Source: Thalassoglobus sp. JC818 (lineage in GTDB: Bacteria; Planctomycetota; Planctomycetia; Planctomycetales; Planctomycetaceae). From it: a DNA stretch of 64,000 bases. Position 1 is the stretch's first letter. Each line of letters starts with the position of its first letter. Under the pieces are notes generated by a model, which was given only the letters and a program-made list of their open reading frames with translations, did not search any database and had not been told where the DNA came from. A program made the translations under genes and the position numbers. The stretch is taken from contig NZ_JBFEFI010000002.1 in assembly GCF_040717535.1 (NCBI RefSeq), positions 372,001-436,000 on the forward strand. The letters run 5' to 3'. Below are positions 36,187-47,255 of this stretch, in pieces.

Positions 36187-39006
36187 ATGTCGGATGAGAG
36201 TTCCTCTTCAGATCCCAAGTCATCACTGCAATGGATATGGAGTCCTGAGAGCGTCCCGTCTCAAGGATCGAATGTTCAAAACTGGGACGCTTACCGGACT
36301 CTGCTCGACAGCTTGCCGTTCCACATTCTCATCAAAGATCGATCGGGCCGCAGAGTTTATGGGAATCCGGCCTATCTCAAGCTGCATAACTTCACGCTCG
36401 AAGAGATGCAGGGGAAAACGGACTTTGACCTCTTCCCGGAAGATCTCGCTCGCGAGTTCAGTGCTGATGACCAACAGGTGATGTCGACGGGGGAACGCTC
36501 TTGGGCAGTTGAGAAACACCTCAATGCAGACGGAGAACGCTATTGGATTGAGCGAATTAAAACTCCGCTTCGCACTCCGGACCAAAAGGTCGTCGGCGTG
36601 CAGATTGTTTTCTGGGATGTCTCCCGGCTCAATCGAACCGAAGAGGCGCTCGATCATGAACGCTCGCTCATGTCGTCCCTGATGGACAATATTCCCGATG
36701 CCATTTACTTCAAAGACAAAGCGAGTCGCTTTATCCGGATGAGTTCTGCCCAAGCACGCAAGTTTGGAATTGAATCGGCGGATGCAGCCATCGGTCTCAC
36801 CGACGCAGACATATTTACTGAAGAACATGCCCGTCAGGCTCTTGCGGATGAAGCAAAGATCATGGCCACGGGGGTTCCGATGGTGGCGCGAATTGAAAAG
36901 GAGACATGGCCGGATCGGGAGGACACATGGGTCTCAACGACCAAAATGCCTCTTCGAGACAGCGCTGGTGAAGTCGTCGGAACATTCGGGATTTCCAGAG
37001 ATATCACAGAACTCAAGAAGACGCAGGACGAATTACAACAAGCTCGCGATTCGGCCGATTTGGCAAGCAAAGCCAAGAGTGACTTTCTTGCCAACATGAG
37101 TCATGAGATTCGAACTCCGATGAACGCGATCATTGGGATGACGGAGTTGCTGCTCGATACCAGTCTTGATCGATCGCAGCGGGAGTATTTGAAGATCGTC
37201 CAGGAATCCGGGGAGTCTTTACTGAGCCTTCTCAACGACATCCTCGACTTTTCCAAAATCGAAGCGGGTCACCTGGAACTGGACCGCAGGTCTTTCGACC
37301 TTCACCAAAGCATTGGAAACACGCTGCGCTCACTCGCTCTGCGGGCACACGCGAAGGGCATCGAATTGGCTTACTCGATTGACCCCAAGATCCCGATGGC
37401 TCTGATTGGGGATGTCGGTCGATTGAGACAGGTCATCGTGAACCTCGTCGGGAATGCGATCAAATTCACTTCGGAAGGCGAAGTTGTCCTGACGATCGAA
37501 GCAGTGGAGTCGACGCAGGACCTCATCACTCTTCAGATTTCTGTCCGTGATACGGGGATTGGAATTCCTGAAGACAAGCAGGCTCTCGTCTTCGATGAGT
37601 TTCAACAGGCGGATTCATCGACGACACGAACATACGGCGGAACCGGTCTCGGGCTGGCGATTTCGTCGCGGCTTGTACAGCTGATGAATGGAGAGATTTC
37701 GGTTCAGAGTGAAGCCGGGAGCGGAAGTACCTTCACGTTCTCCGCGCAGCTGGAGATCGATCATGCGGAAGATTCGAACGTACAGCCAGATGTCTCAGAG
37801 ATTGAAGGGGCTCGCATTCTGATTGTCGACGACAACGCGACGAATCGTCGAATCCTGACTCAGATGCTTTCGAACTGGGGAGTCCAACCGGAAGCTGTCC
37901 ACTCCGCGAAAGCCGCATTTGAAGCGCTTCGGCAAGCTGCTGAAACATCCCGACCGATCCAGGCGGTTCTTCTGGATGTCAACATGCCTGAAGCATCGGG
38001 ATTTGATTTCGCAGAGTGGGTCCGTAAAGAAGTGCAATTTCAGACTCTGCCGCTGTTGATGCTTACATCGGGTGGAAGACCTGGCGATACGGAACGCCGA
38101 CGGGAACTCAACATCAGCGCCAAGATGATGAAGCCGGTCAAGCAGTCCGAGGTTTTCGAAGAGATTGTACGAGCGCTCGGTGTACAGCCATCTGCCGGGA
38201 TGAATGAGGTTGAGGAAGCATCGTTAGATGTCGATCAATTCAAGGGCTGTCGCGTTTTGCTGGCAGAGGACAATCTCGTCAATCAGAAATTGGCGGTCGG
38301 AATTCTCAACAAGCTGAACTGCGAAGTGACCGTTGCCGAAACCGGAATCGAGGCCATTGACAAGTGGCAAAAGGCTGAGTTCGATGTGATTCTGATGGAC
38401 ATTCAGATGCCGGATCTGGATGGTCTACAAGCGACGCAACAGATTCGTGCTCTGGAAGCCGAAGATAAACATCTTCCAATCATTGCCATGACCGCACATG
38501 CAATGTCGGGAGACCGCGAGAAGTGTCTGGCCGCCGGAATGGATGACTACCTTTCGAAGCCTGTCCGAGTGGGTGAGCTTCGCGAGAAATTGAGTTCCAT
38601 CATGAACTCGTCGAATGGTTCGTCGTCGACATCGACCCCTGATGCGGGATCGCCAGTCGAAGATCCATGGAAGAACTACGACTGGTCGGTGGCATTAGAG
38701 AATGTCGCTGGGGATCTTGAACTTCTGGAAACCGTGCTGGACGCATTCCTCGCGGAATACCCTCCGCTTCTCGAGGGGATTCGAACCAGCATTGAAAATG
38801 AAGAGTTCGACCGACTCAGCAAGAACGCTCATACACTCAAGGGGACTCTTTTGAGCATTGGAGCCCTCGCTCCCGCTGAAACGCTCTTGTCACTTGAAGA
38901 GTGTGCGAAGAATGAAGATTCAAATCGGGCGCAGACTCTCAATCATCAGCTGCGCTCCGAGTTCGAAAAGCTCATCCCGATCTTGAAAGCTGGTCCCGGC
39001 GCGTAA
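36187..39006 (+). CDS. Hybrid sensor histidine kinase (PAS-PAS-HisKA-HATPase-REC-REC-HPt)
   Basis: A 939-residue soluble signalling protein without membrane segments. Order: PAS 1 (about 35-150), PAS 2 (160-275), HisKA with phospho-acceptor His306 in SHEIRTPMN, HATPase with N box VNLVGNAIKF (418-427), G1 DTGIGIPED and G2 GGTGLGLA; receiver 1 (543-665) with Asp597 in LLDVNMPE; receiver 2 (687-805) with Asp738 in LMDIQMPD; HPt domain with His882 in AHTLKGT. This is a complete internal phosphorelay, like ArcB- or BarA-type kinases. The output regulator is not adjacent. ATG 36187 is assumed; a TTG at 36169 is weaker. It ends beside repeat copy 2. Confidence 0.95.
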   Translation: MSDESSSSDPKSSLQWIWSPESVPSQGSNVQNWDAYRTLLDSLPFHILIKDRSGRRVYGNPAYLKLHNFTLEEMQGKTDFDLFPEDLAREFSADDQQVMSTGERSWAVEKHLNADGERYWIERIKTPLRTPDQKVVGVQIVFWDVSRLNRTEEALDHERSLMSSLMDNIPDAIYFKDKASRFIRMSSAQARKFGIESADAAIGLTDADIFTEEHARQALADEAKIMATGVPMVARIEKETWPDREDTWVSTTKMPLRDSAGEVVGTFGISRDITELKKTQDELQQARDSADLASKAKSDFLANMSHEIRTPMNAIIGMTELLLDTSLDRSQREYLKIVQESGESLLSLLNDILDFSKIEAGHLELDRRSFDLHQSIGNTLRSLALRAHAKGIELAYSIDPKIPMALIGDVGRLRQVIVNLVGNAIKFTSEGEVVLTIEAVESTQDLITLQISVRDTGIGIPEDKQALVFDEFQQADSSTTRTYGGTGLGLAISSRLVQLMNGEISVQSEAGSGSTFTFSAQLEIDHAEDSNVQPDVSEIEGARILIVDDNATNRRILTQMLSNWGVQPEAVHSAKAAFEALRQAAETSRPIQAVLLDVNMPEASGFDFAEWVRKEVQFQTLPLLMLTSGGRPGDTERRRELNISAKMMKPVKQSEVFEEIVRALGVQPSAGMNEVEEASLDVDQFKGCRVLLAEDNLVNQKLAVGILNKLNCEVTVAETGIEAIDKWQKAEFDVILMDIQMPDLDGLQATQQIRALEAEDKHLPIIAMTAHAMSGDREKCLAAGMDDYLSKPVRVGELREKLSSIMNSSNGSSSTSTPDAGSPVEDPWKNYDWSVALENVAGDLELLETVLDAFLAEYPPLLEGIRTSIENEEFDRLSKNAHTLKGTLLSIGALAPAETLLSLEECAKNEDSNRAQTLNHQLRSEFEKLIPILKAGPGA

Positions 39007-39033
39007 TAGCCGAGATTGAACTTCCCGAATTAG

Positions 39034-39132
39034 AGCATTTTTTGCTTTGGTGTGAACGAACTCGCACGAGCAAGCACAGCCTTTTATCTTGTGAAGCAGC
39101 ACAAGCGCGTGCACAGGAAAGAGCAACTTGCT

Positions 39133-39135
<3 letters not shown>
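39034..39135. repeat. 102-nt intergenic repeat, copy 2
   Basis: Same element as 35453-35554 in the same orientation. It lies between the stop of the histidine kinase gene and the stop of the ABC-F gene; its last three bases are the stop codon of the minus-strand gene, exactly as in copy 1. The terminal near-palindrome AGAGCAA-C-TTGCTCT is identical. A short stem CTTGTG/CACAAG is possible in the middle of this copy only. Confidence 0.85.
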
Positions 39136-40911
<1,776 letters not shown>

Positions 40912-41007
40912 CCGTCCACCGTCCTTACACACAGAGAGTTGTTAAAGACGGCGGATAGTACGCGCCAGTCGAATCATCGTAAAGCGATGACCCGTAAATC
41001 CCGGATT

Positions 41008-42330
41008 CTACTGGCTTCCCAGCTGTCGATACTTTTGCTGATACTTTTCGTAGAGCCGGGTGTGACGGCTTGTGAGCTCCACGGAACGTCCTTGAATCCA
41101 CGCATGTGTGACACTCGTCGGCGTTTCGAGCGGGTCGCCGTCTGTCACAATGAGTGTCGCATCTTTTCCGACGTCGAGGGATCCGACGCGATCTTCGATT
41201 CCATAAATCTCTGCAGGGGACAACGTAATCGCTTTCAAGGCTTCATCTTCGGGAAGTCCGTAAGCCACAGCGACGCCCGCGTGATACGGAAGGTTTCTGG
41301 TATTCGACGAGCTTCGCGATGACGCACTGCCTGAGATAGCAAACGAAACCCCCGCTGCGTGTAGCCTCGCAGGTAACGTATAGGCAGAGTCGAATGCATC
41401 GTTCCTTCGACGAGGGAGTCGGTACACGGCGGAGACAACAACTGGAACTTCGTGCTTCTTCAGGAGATCAGCACACGCTGGAGCATCGTAGCCGCCAAGG
41501 ATGACGATTCTGATATTCTGTTCGACGGCAAACGCAACGGCAGATTGGATGACGGAAACGGAATCCGCCCAGACCAGAATCGGAATTTGCCGATCGATCA
41601 CCGGGCGAAGTGCTTCCAGCTTGAGATCAGTCTGCTGTTGGCTTTGATCCCCAACTCGACCAGCGCGATAGGCTCGAGCTTCATCGAGCAGGTCTCGAAG
41701 TTCGTCAACACGGTCCTTGTCGTTGGAGCCGTCTTTGAGATCGTTTTTGACACTTGGCCAGTTCACGATCATTCCAATGGATGGTTCCAACGCGAGGTCT
41801 TCACTCGTCCAGCCATCCAACTGCAGCATCGAAGCTTGACCGGAAACCAGACCACCTTCCGGAGCAGACAACGCGAGAAGGACTCCATTTGCTCGCGCGA
41901 CTGGAATCAATTCGCTGTCGGGATTCACAGCTGCGACAGCCCGCACGTTGGGGTTGATGGAGCCGGTCTCACGCTGGTCTCGACTGGCCCGGACCGCTGG
42001 AATTTCAACAAGTCCGAGAATCGAATGTGATTCGATTAAGCTGGGATAGATTCGCTTACCTGCGAGAGAAACTCTCTGTGTGTTGGCGGGAATCGCAATC
42101 TCTCGGGCGGGGCCGATGGCTGTGATTTTCCCCTTCTCGAAGAGCACCACTCCGTTGGGAATTGGAGGCTGACTCACTGGGTAAACATCGGCTCCGATGA
42201 GTGCAATCGGTCCTCGCTGAGGGCCTCCCGGAATTTCATCCGATGCCTTCAGTGTTAAGGAAACAATGAGAGCTGCCAGAACACTAGCACAGAATAAAGT
42301 TCGGGATCGGATCACTGAATTTAGTTTCAT
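41008..42330 (-). CDS. Exported amidohydrolase-like protein with incomplete metal site
   Basis: A 440-residue protein with a signal peptide (MKLNSVIRSRTLFCASVLAA, cleavage near LKASD). It has the fold signs of imidazolonepropionase-like amidohydrolases: an N-terminal small beta domain (IALIGADVYPVS), a barrel and a closing segment PAEIYGIEDRVGSLDVGKDA. The DxHxH metal motif is degraded: IYPSLIESHSILGL has Glu100-Ser-His102-Ser-Ile104, losing the second His. Other metal ligands are also hard to find, so it may be non-catalytic. It lies 50 nt after the larger amidohydrolase on the same strand, probably the same operon. ATG 42342 is an alternative start. Confidence 0.83.
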   Translation of the reverse strand: MKLNSVIRSRTLFCASVLAALIVSLTLKASDEIPGGPQRGPIALIGADVYPVSQPPIPNGVVLFEKGKITAIGPAREIAIPANTQRVSLAGKRIYPSLIESHSILGLVEIPAVRASRDQRETGSINPNVRAVAAVNPDSELIPVARANGVLLALSAPEGGLVSGQASMLQLDGWTSEDLALEPSIGMIVNWPSVKNDLKDGSNDKDRVDELRDLLDEARAYRAGRVGDQSQQQTDLKLEALRPVIDRQIPILVWADSVSVIQSAVAFAVEQNIRIVILGGYDAPACADLLKKHEVPVVVSAVYRLPRRRNDAFDSAYTLPARLHAAGVSFAISGSASSRSSSNTRNLPYHAGVAVAYGLPEDEALKAITLSPAEIYGIEDRVGSLDVGKDATLIVTDGDPLETPTSVTHAWIQGRSVELTSRHTRLYEKYQQKYRQLGSQ

Positions 42331-42380
42331 AACATGACACATATTTGAGCGATGAATGCGATCAGGGCATGGATTGCGAA

Positions 42381-45300
42381 CTAGTCCTGAAAACCGTGAA
42401 CTCCACAGAACATGTCGTCACGTGGCCAGAGTTGTTCCGGGTCATCCGGTTCCGCGTCCGGGTCTTTCATGTCTTGCCCTGTCTTCAGGATCTTCTGAAT
42501 CAATGAGTTCCGCATAGAGTCGTTTCGTGCAGCAACGACCTGACTTTGCGTGTAGTCGAAGTACTGACGGCCATCGATCCATGTCTGCTCACAGCGAGAC
42601 GTCGTCGAGAGTGGCGAGCCGAACCAGACAACGAAGTCCGCATGTTTTCCGGCTTCCAGTGATCCCACATACTCGTCGATCCGAAGCTGTTTGGCGGGGT
42701 TCAGCGTGACGAACTTCAGAGCTTCTTCCGGACTGAGTCCTCCGTATTTAATGGCTTTGGCTGCCTCAGTGTTCAGGTGCCGGGCGAGTTCTCGATCGTC
42801 GGAGTTGAACGAGACGACAACGCCAGCTTCGTGCATCAGAGCACCGGCGTAAGGGATCGCGTCGTACACTTCAAACTTATAAGCCCACCAGTCGGAGAAC
42901 GCAGAGCCCATCGCTCCATGTTCAGCCATGGCATCTGCGACTTTATAGCCTTCGAGAATGTGCTGAAACGTTCCGATCGTGATATCGAATTCATCGAGAA
43001 CACGAATGAAAGCCAGAATCTCATCCTGGCGATAGCTGTGACAGTGAATCCATCGATCACCGGCGAGAATTTCAGCGATGGCATCGAGTTCAAGATCACG
43101 ACGCGGAGGAATTCCTTCTCGGTCGCGACGGTATTGTTCCTGTCGTTGAGCGTATTCCTGGGCTGCGCGAAATTCGTCGATGAAAATTTGCTCGACACCC
43201 ATTCGTGTTTGCGGGTAGCGAGAAGTGTGATCGTCGCCCCAGTTGCTTTGTTTGACGTTCTCTCCGAGGGCGAACTTAATGCCTGCCGGAGCTTCACGAA
43301 ACTTCAGCTGTTCGTCGTTCATTCCCCAGCGCAGTTTGATGACTTGATTCTGTCCGCCGATGGGATTGGCAGAGCCGTGAAGAATGTTGGACGTGGTCAC
43401 TCCACCAGCCAACTGGCGGTAGATGTTGATGTCATCGCAATCAATGAAGTCGCCGATCCGGACTTCAGCGGTAATGGCCTGTCCACTTTCATTCACTCCG
43501 CCGTCAGTCGCCATGTGGGAATGACAATCAATCAGCCCGGGAGTGATGTGCATGCCGGTTGCATCGACGGTTCGAGTGTTTCGGTCGATGGGAACATAGG
43601 CTCCGACCGCAACGATTTTTCCTCCGTCAATGAGAAGGGTGCCGTTTTGAATGATCCCTTCCGGACCGGATGTCCAGATCGTCGCACCGACGAGGGCAAC
43701 CTTCTCCGAAGTGGAAACGACTTCATCGACGCCATAGGCTCCGAGCGGATAGTTCACCGCGAACGACGAAGACAGGTCTTCTTCCTCATCGTCGGATTCT
43801 TCTGACTCGTCGTCTTCACTCTCTGAGGTGTCTGAAGAGTTCTCTTCTGAGGGCGATCTTTCTCCTGTGAAAGTCTTCTTCGTGGCATCGGGATAGAGGA
43901 TATGTCCGGAGCCGGTGTTTCCATCCTTGTCGATGACCATTGTCCAGCGGACAACTCCCGGCGTCGGCTTGTCGTAGCTCAGGAACGTTCCACTCAGGCG
44001 AGTTCCATTCAGAATGAGCTTCGTCAGTTTGAATATTTTCTTGTCTTCGTCGCTTTCTTCCTGAGACGAGTCTTTCTCTTCTGAGGCCGCATTCGGATCG
44101 TCGTCAGAGATTTCTTCGGTCTCGTCTTCGGGAGGGGCGTCAGCGTTGGAATCGCTCACTTGATCGTCGGGAACTTCTTCCATCTCTTCAGGTCGCGACA
44201 ATTCTCCACTGAGCTTTTCTTTACGTTCGCTAATCGATAGTTTCCATTGCTCGACAGACTCTGCATCTGATGGATCGACAATGCTGAGAGTCCATTCTCC
44301 AGTCACTTCACGATCTGACGGTCGATCGAATTCGAATCTTTGACCGGCAACCCAGGTCTCGACCACTTTCGATTTCTTTTCGAAAAGGTCGCCGTCGGTG
44401 ATGACGAGATTCGCCAACTTCCCTTGTTCGATCGTTCCAACCTGGTCGTCCACGCCGAACAACTCTGCGGGGATGACCGTCAATGCAGAGAGTGCTCTGT
44501 CTCGGGTAAGACCACGATTTACTGCGGTTCGAAGTCCTTCAAGAAATTTGGACGGCGAATCGAGTCCATTCGTTGTGAAGGCGAAAGTAACGCCCGATTT
44601 TTCGAGGCGTGCCGGATTCTCTGGAGCCAGGTCCCAGTGCATCAAATCTTCGAGAGATGCATTCATCGCTGTTTCGATGGTTCCGACGTTCGGCGGCTTG
44701 GGATAGTCAACGGGAAGAATGACAGCCCGCCCGGTTCCTGCGATTTCATTAAGTCGGCGGTATTCATTTCCGCTGCCAAGGACAGCTAACTCCAATCCAA
44801 ATTCTCTCGCAAAACGATCGGCTCGCAAAAACATCAGTTCGTTCGTCGTGTCTGCGATGAAGAGTCGATCATCGGCAAGATCGAGATTGAGTGCGTCGAG
44901 CGCGTCGTTCTGTTCGGGTCGCTCCAGCGTGGGATCTTCCTTCGCGACGGACCAGGCGGAGTCGTACCACTTGGCGTCGTAAAATGCCTGACGTGCGAGA
45001 GCGACAGCCCCCATTGGGGAGTTGGGTGATCGTCCTCTCCCACGCTGGACAGTCAGTTTGATGTGTTGCGTCGCATCGGGTCGCAGAATTGCTTCACTCG
45101 CAGGTTTCCCCGTGAGCAGAATGACGGAGCCGGACCCTTTCAGAATGCCTCCATCCGGTGCAGCCAGGACCGAGGTGAATCCTTGTTTTCGTCGAGTCGA
45201 CTGGTTCAGCGAATTCACGTCTAGCTGTCGCGCGACTCGCAATTGAGGCCGAATCGCTTCGTTCCAATAAGGGGCTCCACTCTCGATCGGTTCGGTCGAA

Positions 45301-45599
45301 ACACTTTGCTCGACGTAAGCGTCGACAAATCCGGCATAAATTGTTTTGTCGGAGCAATCGACAACCTGAGCTTCTGCTGGAGCGACTAGGCCTGCACCGA
45401 CGACCGAGATTTTCCGATCGACAACGAGGATGTCCGCGTTTTCGAGTTCCACTCCAGGTCGAACGACGACGTGGGCATTTCTCAAAAGGAATGTTGACGG
45501 AGAATGACTCCTGAGCCCTTGCGGCTGCGCAGTCGAAACATCGTCCGCAGCCACAGTTTGGATTCCCATCCAGAGAATTATGCACAACGCCAAACGCAT
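42381..45599 (-). CDS. Exported double amidohydrolase with acidic linker
   Basis: A 1072-residue exported protein (signal peptide MRLALCIILWMGIQTVAA) made of two amidohydrolase modules. Module A (about 33-430) ends in FGVDDQVGTIEQGKLA but its metal motif is lost: FVDAYVE (from Phe91) replaces GLIDxHxH. A strongly acidic linker follows (about 471-521, and again 583-608) flanking a small beta segment (522-580). Module B (about 633-1072) is intact at ITPGLIDCHSHMA (His693, His695), with WIHCHSYR, TFQHILEG and FNSDDREL as later ligand motifs, and SLEAGKHADF near its end. Likely hydrolyses a cyclic amide or peptide-like substrate; substrate unknown. It precedes a third, also incomplete, module gene. 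Confidence 0.88.
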   Translation of the reverse strand: MRLALCIILWMGIQTVAADDVSTAQPQGLRSHSPSTFLLRNAHVVVRPGVELENADILVVDRKISVVGAGLVAPAEAQVVDCSDKTIYAGFVDAYVEQSVSTEPIESGAPYWNEAIRPQLRVARQLDVNSLNQSTRRKQGFTSVLAAPDGGILKGSGSVILLTGKPASEAILRPDATQHIKLTVQRGRGRSPNSPMGAVALARQAFYDAKWYDSAWSVAKEDPTLERPEQNDALDALNLDLADDRLFIADTTNELMFLRADRFAREFGLELAVLGSGNEYRRLNEIAGTGRAVILPVDYPKPPNVGTIETAMNASLEDLMHWDLAPENPARLEKSGVTFAFTTNGLDSPSKFLEGLRTAVNRGLTRDRALSALTVIPAELFGVDDQVGTIEQGKLANLVITDGDLFEKKSKVVETWVAGQRFEFDRPSDREVTGEWTLSIVDPSDAESVEQWKLSISERKEKLSGELSRPEEMEEVPDDQVSDSNADAPPEDETEEISDDDPNAASEEKDSSQEESDEDKKIFKLTKLILNGTRLSGTFLSYDKPTPGVVRWTMVIDKDGNTGSGHILYPDATKKTFTGERSPSEENSSDTSESEDDESEESDDEEEDLSSSFAVNYPLGAYGVDEVVSTSEKVALVGATIWTSGPEGIIQNGTLLIDGGKIVAVGAYVPIDRNTRTVDATGMHITPGLIDCHSHMATDGGVNESGQAITAEVRIGDFIDCDDINIYRQLAGGVTTSNILHGSANPIGGQNQVIKLRWGMNDEQLKFREAPAGIKFALGENVKQSNWGDDHTSRYPQTRMGVEQIFIDEFRAAQEYAQRQEQYRRDREGIPPRRDLELDAIAEILAGDRWIHCHSYRQDEILAFIRVLDEFDITIGTFQHILEGYKVADAMAEHGAMGSAFSDWWAYKFEVYDAIPYAGALMHEAGVVVSFNSDDRELARHLNTEAAKAIKYGGLSPEEALKFVTLNPAKQLRIDEYVGSLEAGKHADFVVWFGSPLSTTSRCEQTWIDGRQYFDYTQSQVVAARNDSMRNSLIQKILKTGQDMKDPDAEPDDPEQLWPRDDMFCGVHGFQD

Positions 45600-45647
45600 C
45601 TTGTCTCTCCCTGTTTCGTTGAGACGAGAGGATAGAACGAACCGGAC

Positions 45648-45773
45648 TCATTTCGCCAGCGACAGAACGCGATCGATTGATTCATCCGGATCTGGAGTGG
45701 GTTTCACAGGTTCGATGATCGTGACTCGTCGACCGGAATCCTGAACCAAGTTGGATGACTTTGGACTCGCCAT
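45648..45773 (-). CDS. Possible 41-residue protein
   Basis: A short frame from ATG 45773 reads MASPKSSNLVQDSGRRVTII then EPVKPTPDPDESIDRVLSL and AK, with a protein-like composition. It lies 48 nt upstream of the large amidohydrolase start on the same strand and divergent from the DUF1501 gene. No Shine-Dalgarno is visible. It may be a real small protein or chance; I do not recognise it. Confidence 0.3.
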   Translation of the reverse strand: MASPKSSNLVQDSGRRVTIIEPVKPTPDPDESIDRVLSLAK

Positions 45774-45787
45774 GAGTCGTTGCAAAC

Positions 45788-45793
45788 TATAAT
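45788..45793 (+). promoter_or_regulatory. Candidate -10 element
   Basis: TATAAT, about 78 nt upstream of the chosen DUF1501 start. No good -35 hexamer stands at standard spacing (TTGGAC is about 21 nt away), so this is only a weak candidate for the DUF1501 promoter. Confidence 0.25.
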
Positions 45794-45870
45794 CTGAAGA
45801 ATTGATGAAGTTTGATGACTGCCACCTGAACGACAACACACGACATAACATCATTGACGGACTTCCTAAG

Positions 45871-47205
45871 ATGCTGCGAATTGTTGGAACAGAAAAAGGC
45901 CGATTGTGTGGTCGTCAATCGCGACGACGTTTCCTCCAAGTGGGAGCGCTCGCTCCGTTTGGCTTGAGCCTCAGTCAACAGCTTCGGGCGGAAGCGAACG
46001 GTCATCCAAAGTCGAACAAAGCGGTCATTTTGATCTGGCAGCATGGGGGGCCATCGCAGCTCGATACCTTCGACATGAAGCCTCATGCTCCCTCGGAATA
46101 TCGAGGGCCATTTCGCTCGATCGAATCGACGCTTCCCGGATTGCCCGTCTGCGAACTGATGCCATGCCATGCCAAGGTGATGGATAAGTGCACGGTTGTT
46201 CGCAGCTTCTCACACAACAATGGAGACCACTGGGCAGCCGCTCACTGGATGTTGACCGGACGTCTGGGAGCGAATGGTTCAGACCGTGTGCCGCGACAAC
46301 CTTCAATGGGTGCAGTGGCATCTCATCTTCTTGGCCCCACGCAGCCGGGAAGTCTTTCGTCGGTCAACATTAACGATGGAGGATTCGGGTTCCATGGCGG
46401 AGCCTGGTTAGGAGTTCAACACAATCCGTTTCGAACCGGCGAATTCAGCTACGGGAATGAAGCTGGCCGACTGCCGACTGGAGATGCCAAGAGTTTCGAA
46501 CTCGTCGATTCACTGAGCGAGAGTCGGCTGATGAATCGCGTTTCGCTGCAGCGGCAACTCGATCAACTCCGCTATCAAATGGATCATTCGGGAGTCTTCG
46601 CCGGGATCGATGAAATCGATGGGCAAGCTCTCGATATTCTACTCACTGGCAAGACGCGAGCAGCTTTCGATCTGTCACAAGAACCGCAGTCACTTCGAGA
46701 TGCTTACGGCCCGGGTTGGGGTGAACAGGCTTTGTTGGCGCGACGACTTGTCGAGGCTGGTGTCCGTTTCGTTTCCCTGAACACAGGTTACTGGGATGAT
46801 CACGGTCGAATTGAAGCCAACCTTCGTTTCAAACTCCCCAGACATGATCAGGCAGTCGGTACGTTGATTCAGGATCTGCACGATCGTGGAATGCTCGACG
46901 ATGTGACTGTGATCTCAGCTGGAGAATTCGGAAGAACACCGCGCATCAATGGCGACGCAGGACGAGATCACTGGCCACAGGCGCAGAGTATCCTGTTTGC
47001 TGGTGGAGGGTATCGCCACGGGCAGATTGTCGGAGCGACCAACAGCAAGGCAGAGTTCCCGACCGATCGGCCGATTAGCGTGGAAGATTTCTGTGCAACC
47101 GTCTACGACGCTGTCGGACTCAGCACAGATGATACGATCATCGACCATTCGGGACGCCCGACGCACCTCGTTCCTTCCGGCGACGTGATTCGCGAACTTG
47201 TCTAA
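45871..47205 (+). CDS. Tat-exported DUF1501 (sulfatase-like) protein
   Basis: A 444-residue member of the DUF1501 family, very abundant in planctomycetes. The N-terminus MLRIVGTEKGRLCGRQ is typical, followed by a twin-arginine signal (SRRRFLQVGALAPFGLSL). Core motifs WQHGGPSQLDTFDMKP and VISAGEFGRTPRING indicate an alkaline-phosphatase/sulfatase-like fold. Members often pair with DUF1800 or DUF1553 genes that handle polysaccharides, but none is adjacent here. ATG 45871 matches the family start; an in-frame ATG at 45802 is less likely. The function is not established experimentally as far as I know. Confidence 0.9.
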   Translation: MLRIVGTEKGRLCGRQSRRRFLQVGALAPFGLSLSQQLRAEANGHPKSNKAVILIWQHGGPSQLDTFDMKPHAPSEYRGPFRSIESTLPGLPVCELMPCHAKVMDKCTVVRSFSHNNGDHWAAAHWMLTGRLGANGSDRVPRQPSMGAVASHLLGPTQPGSLSSVNINDGGFGFHGGAWLGVQHNPFRTGEFSYGNEAGRLPTGDAKSFELVDSLSESRLMNRVSLQRQLDQLRYQMDHSGVFAGIDEIDGQALDILLTGKTRAAFDLSQEPQSLRDAYGPGWGEQALLARRLVEAGVRFVSLNTGYWDDHGRIEANLRFKLPRHDQAVGTLIQDLHDRGMLDDVTVISAGEFGRTPRINGDAGRDHWPQAQSILFAGGGYRHGQIVGATNSKAEFPTDRPISVEDFCATVYDAVGLSTDDTIIDHSGRPTHLVPSGDVIRELV

Positions 47206-47255
47206 GCCGTTTTGCAGTCGTGGTGCGTTCGGAGAATTTCGACAGGAGAATACAG

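Noticed and set aside
42777-43805. Long open frame of 342 codons antisense to the large amidohydrolase
   Set aside because: It mirrors codon structure of the minus-strand gene, has no recognised motif, and the minus-strand gene is clearly real.
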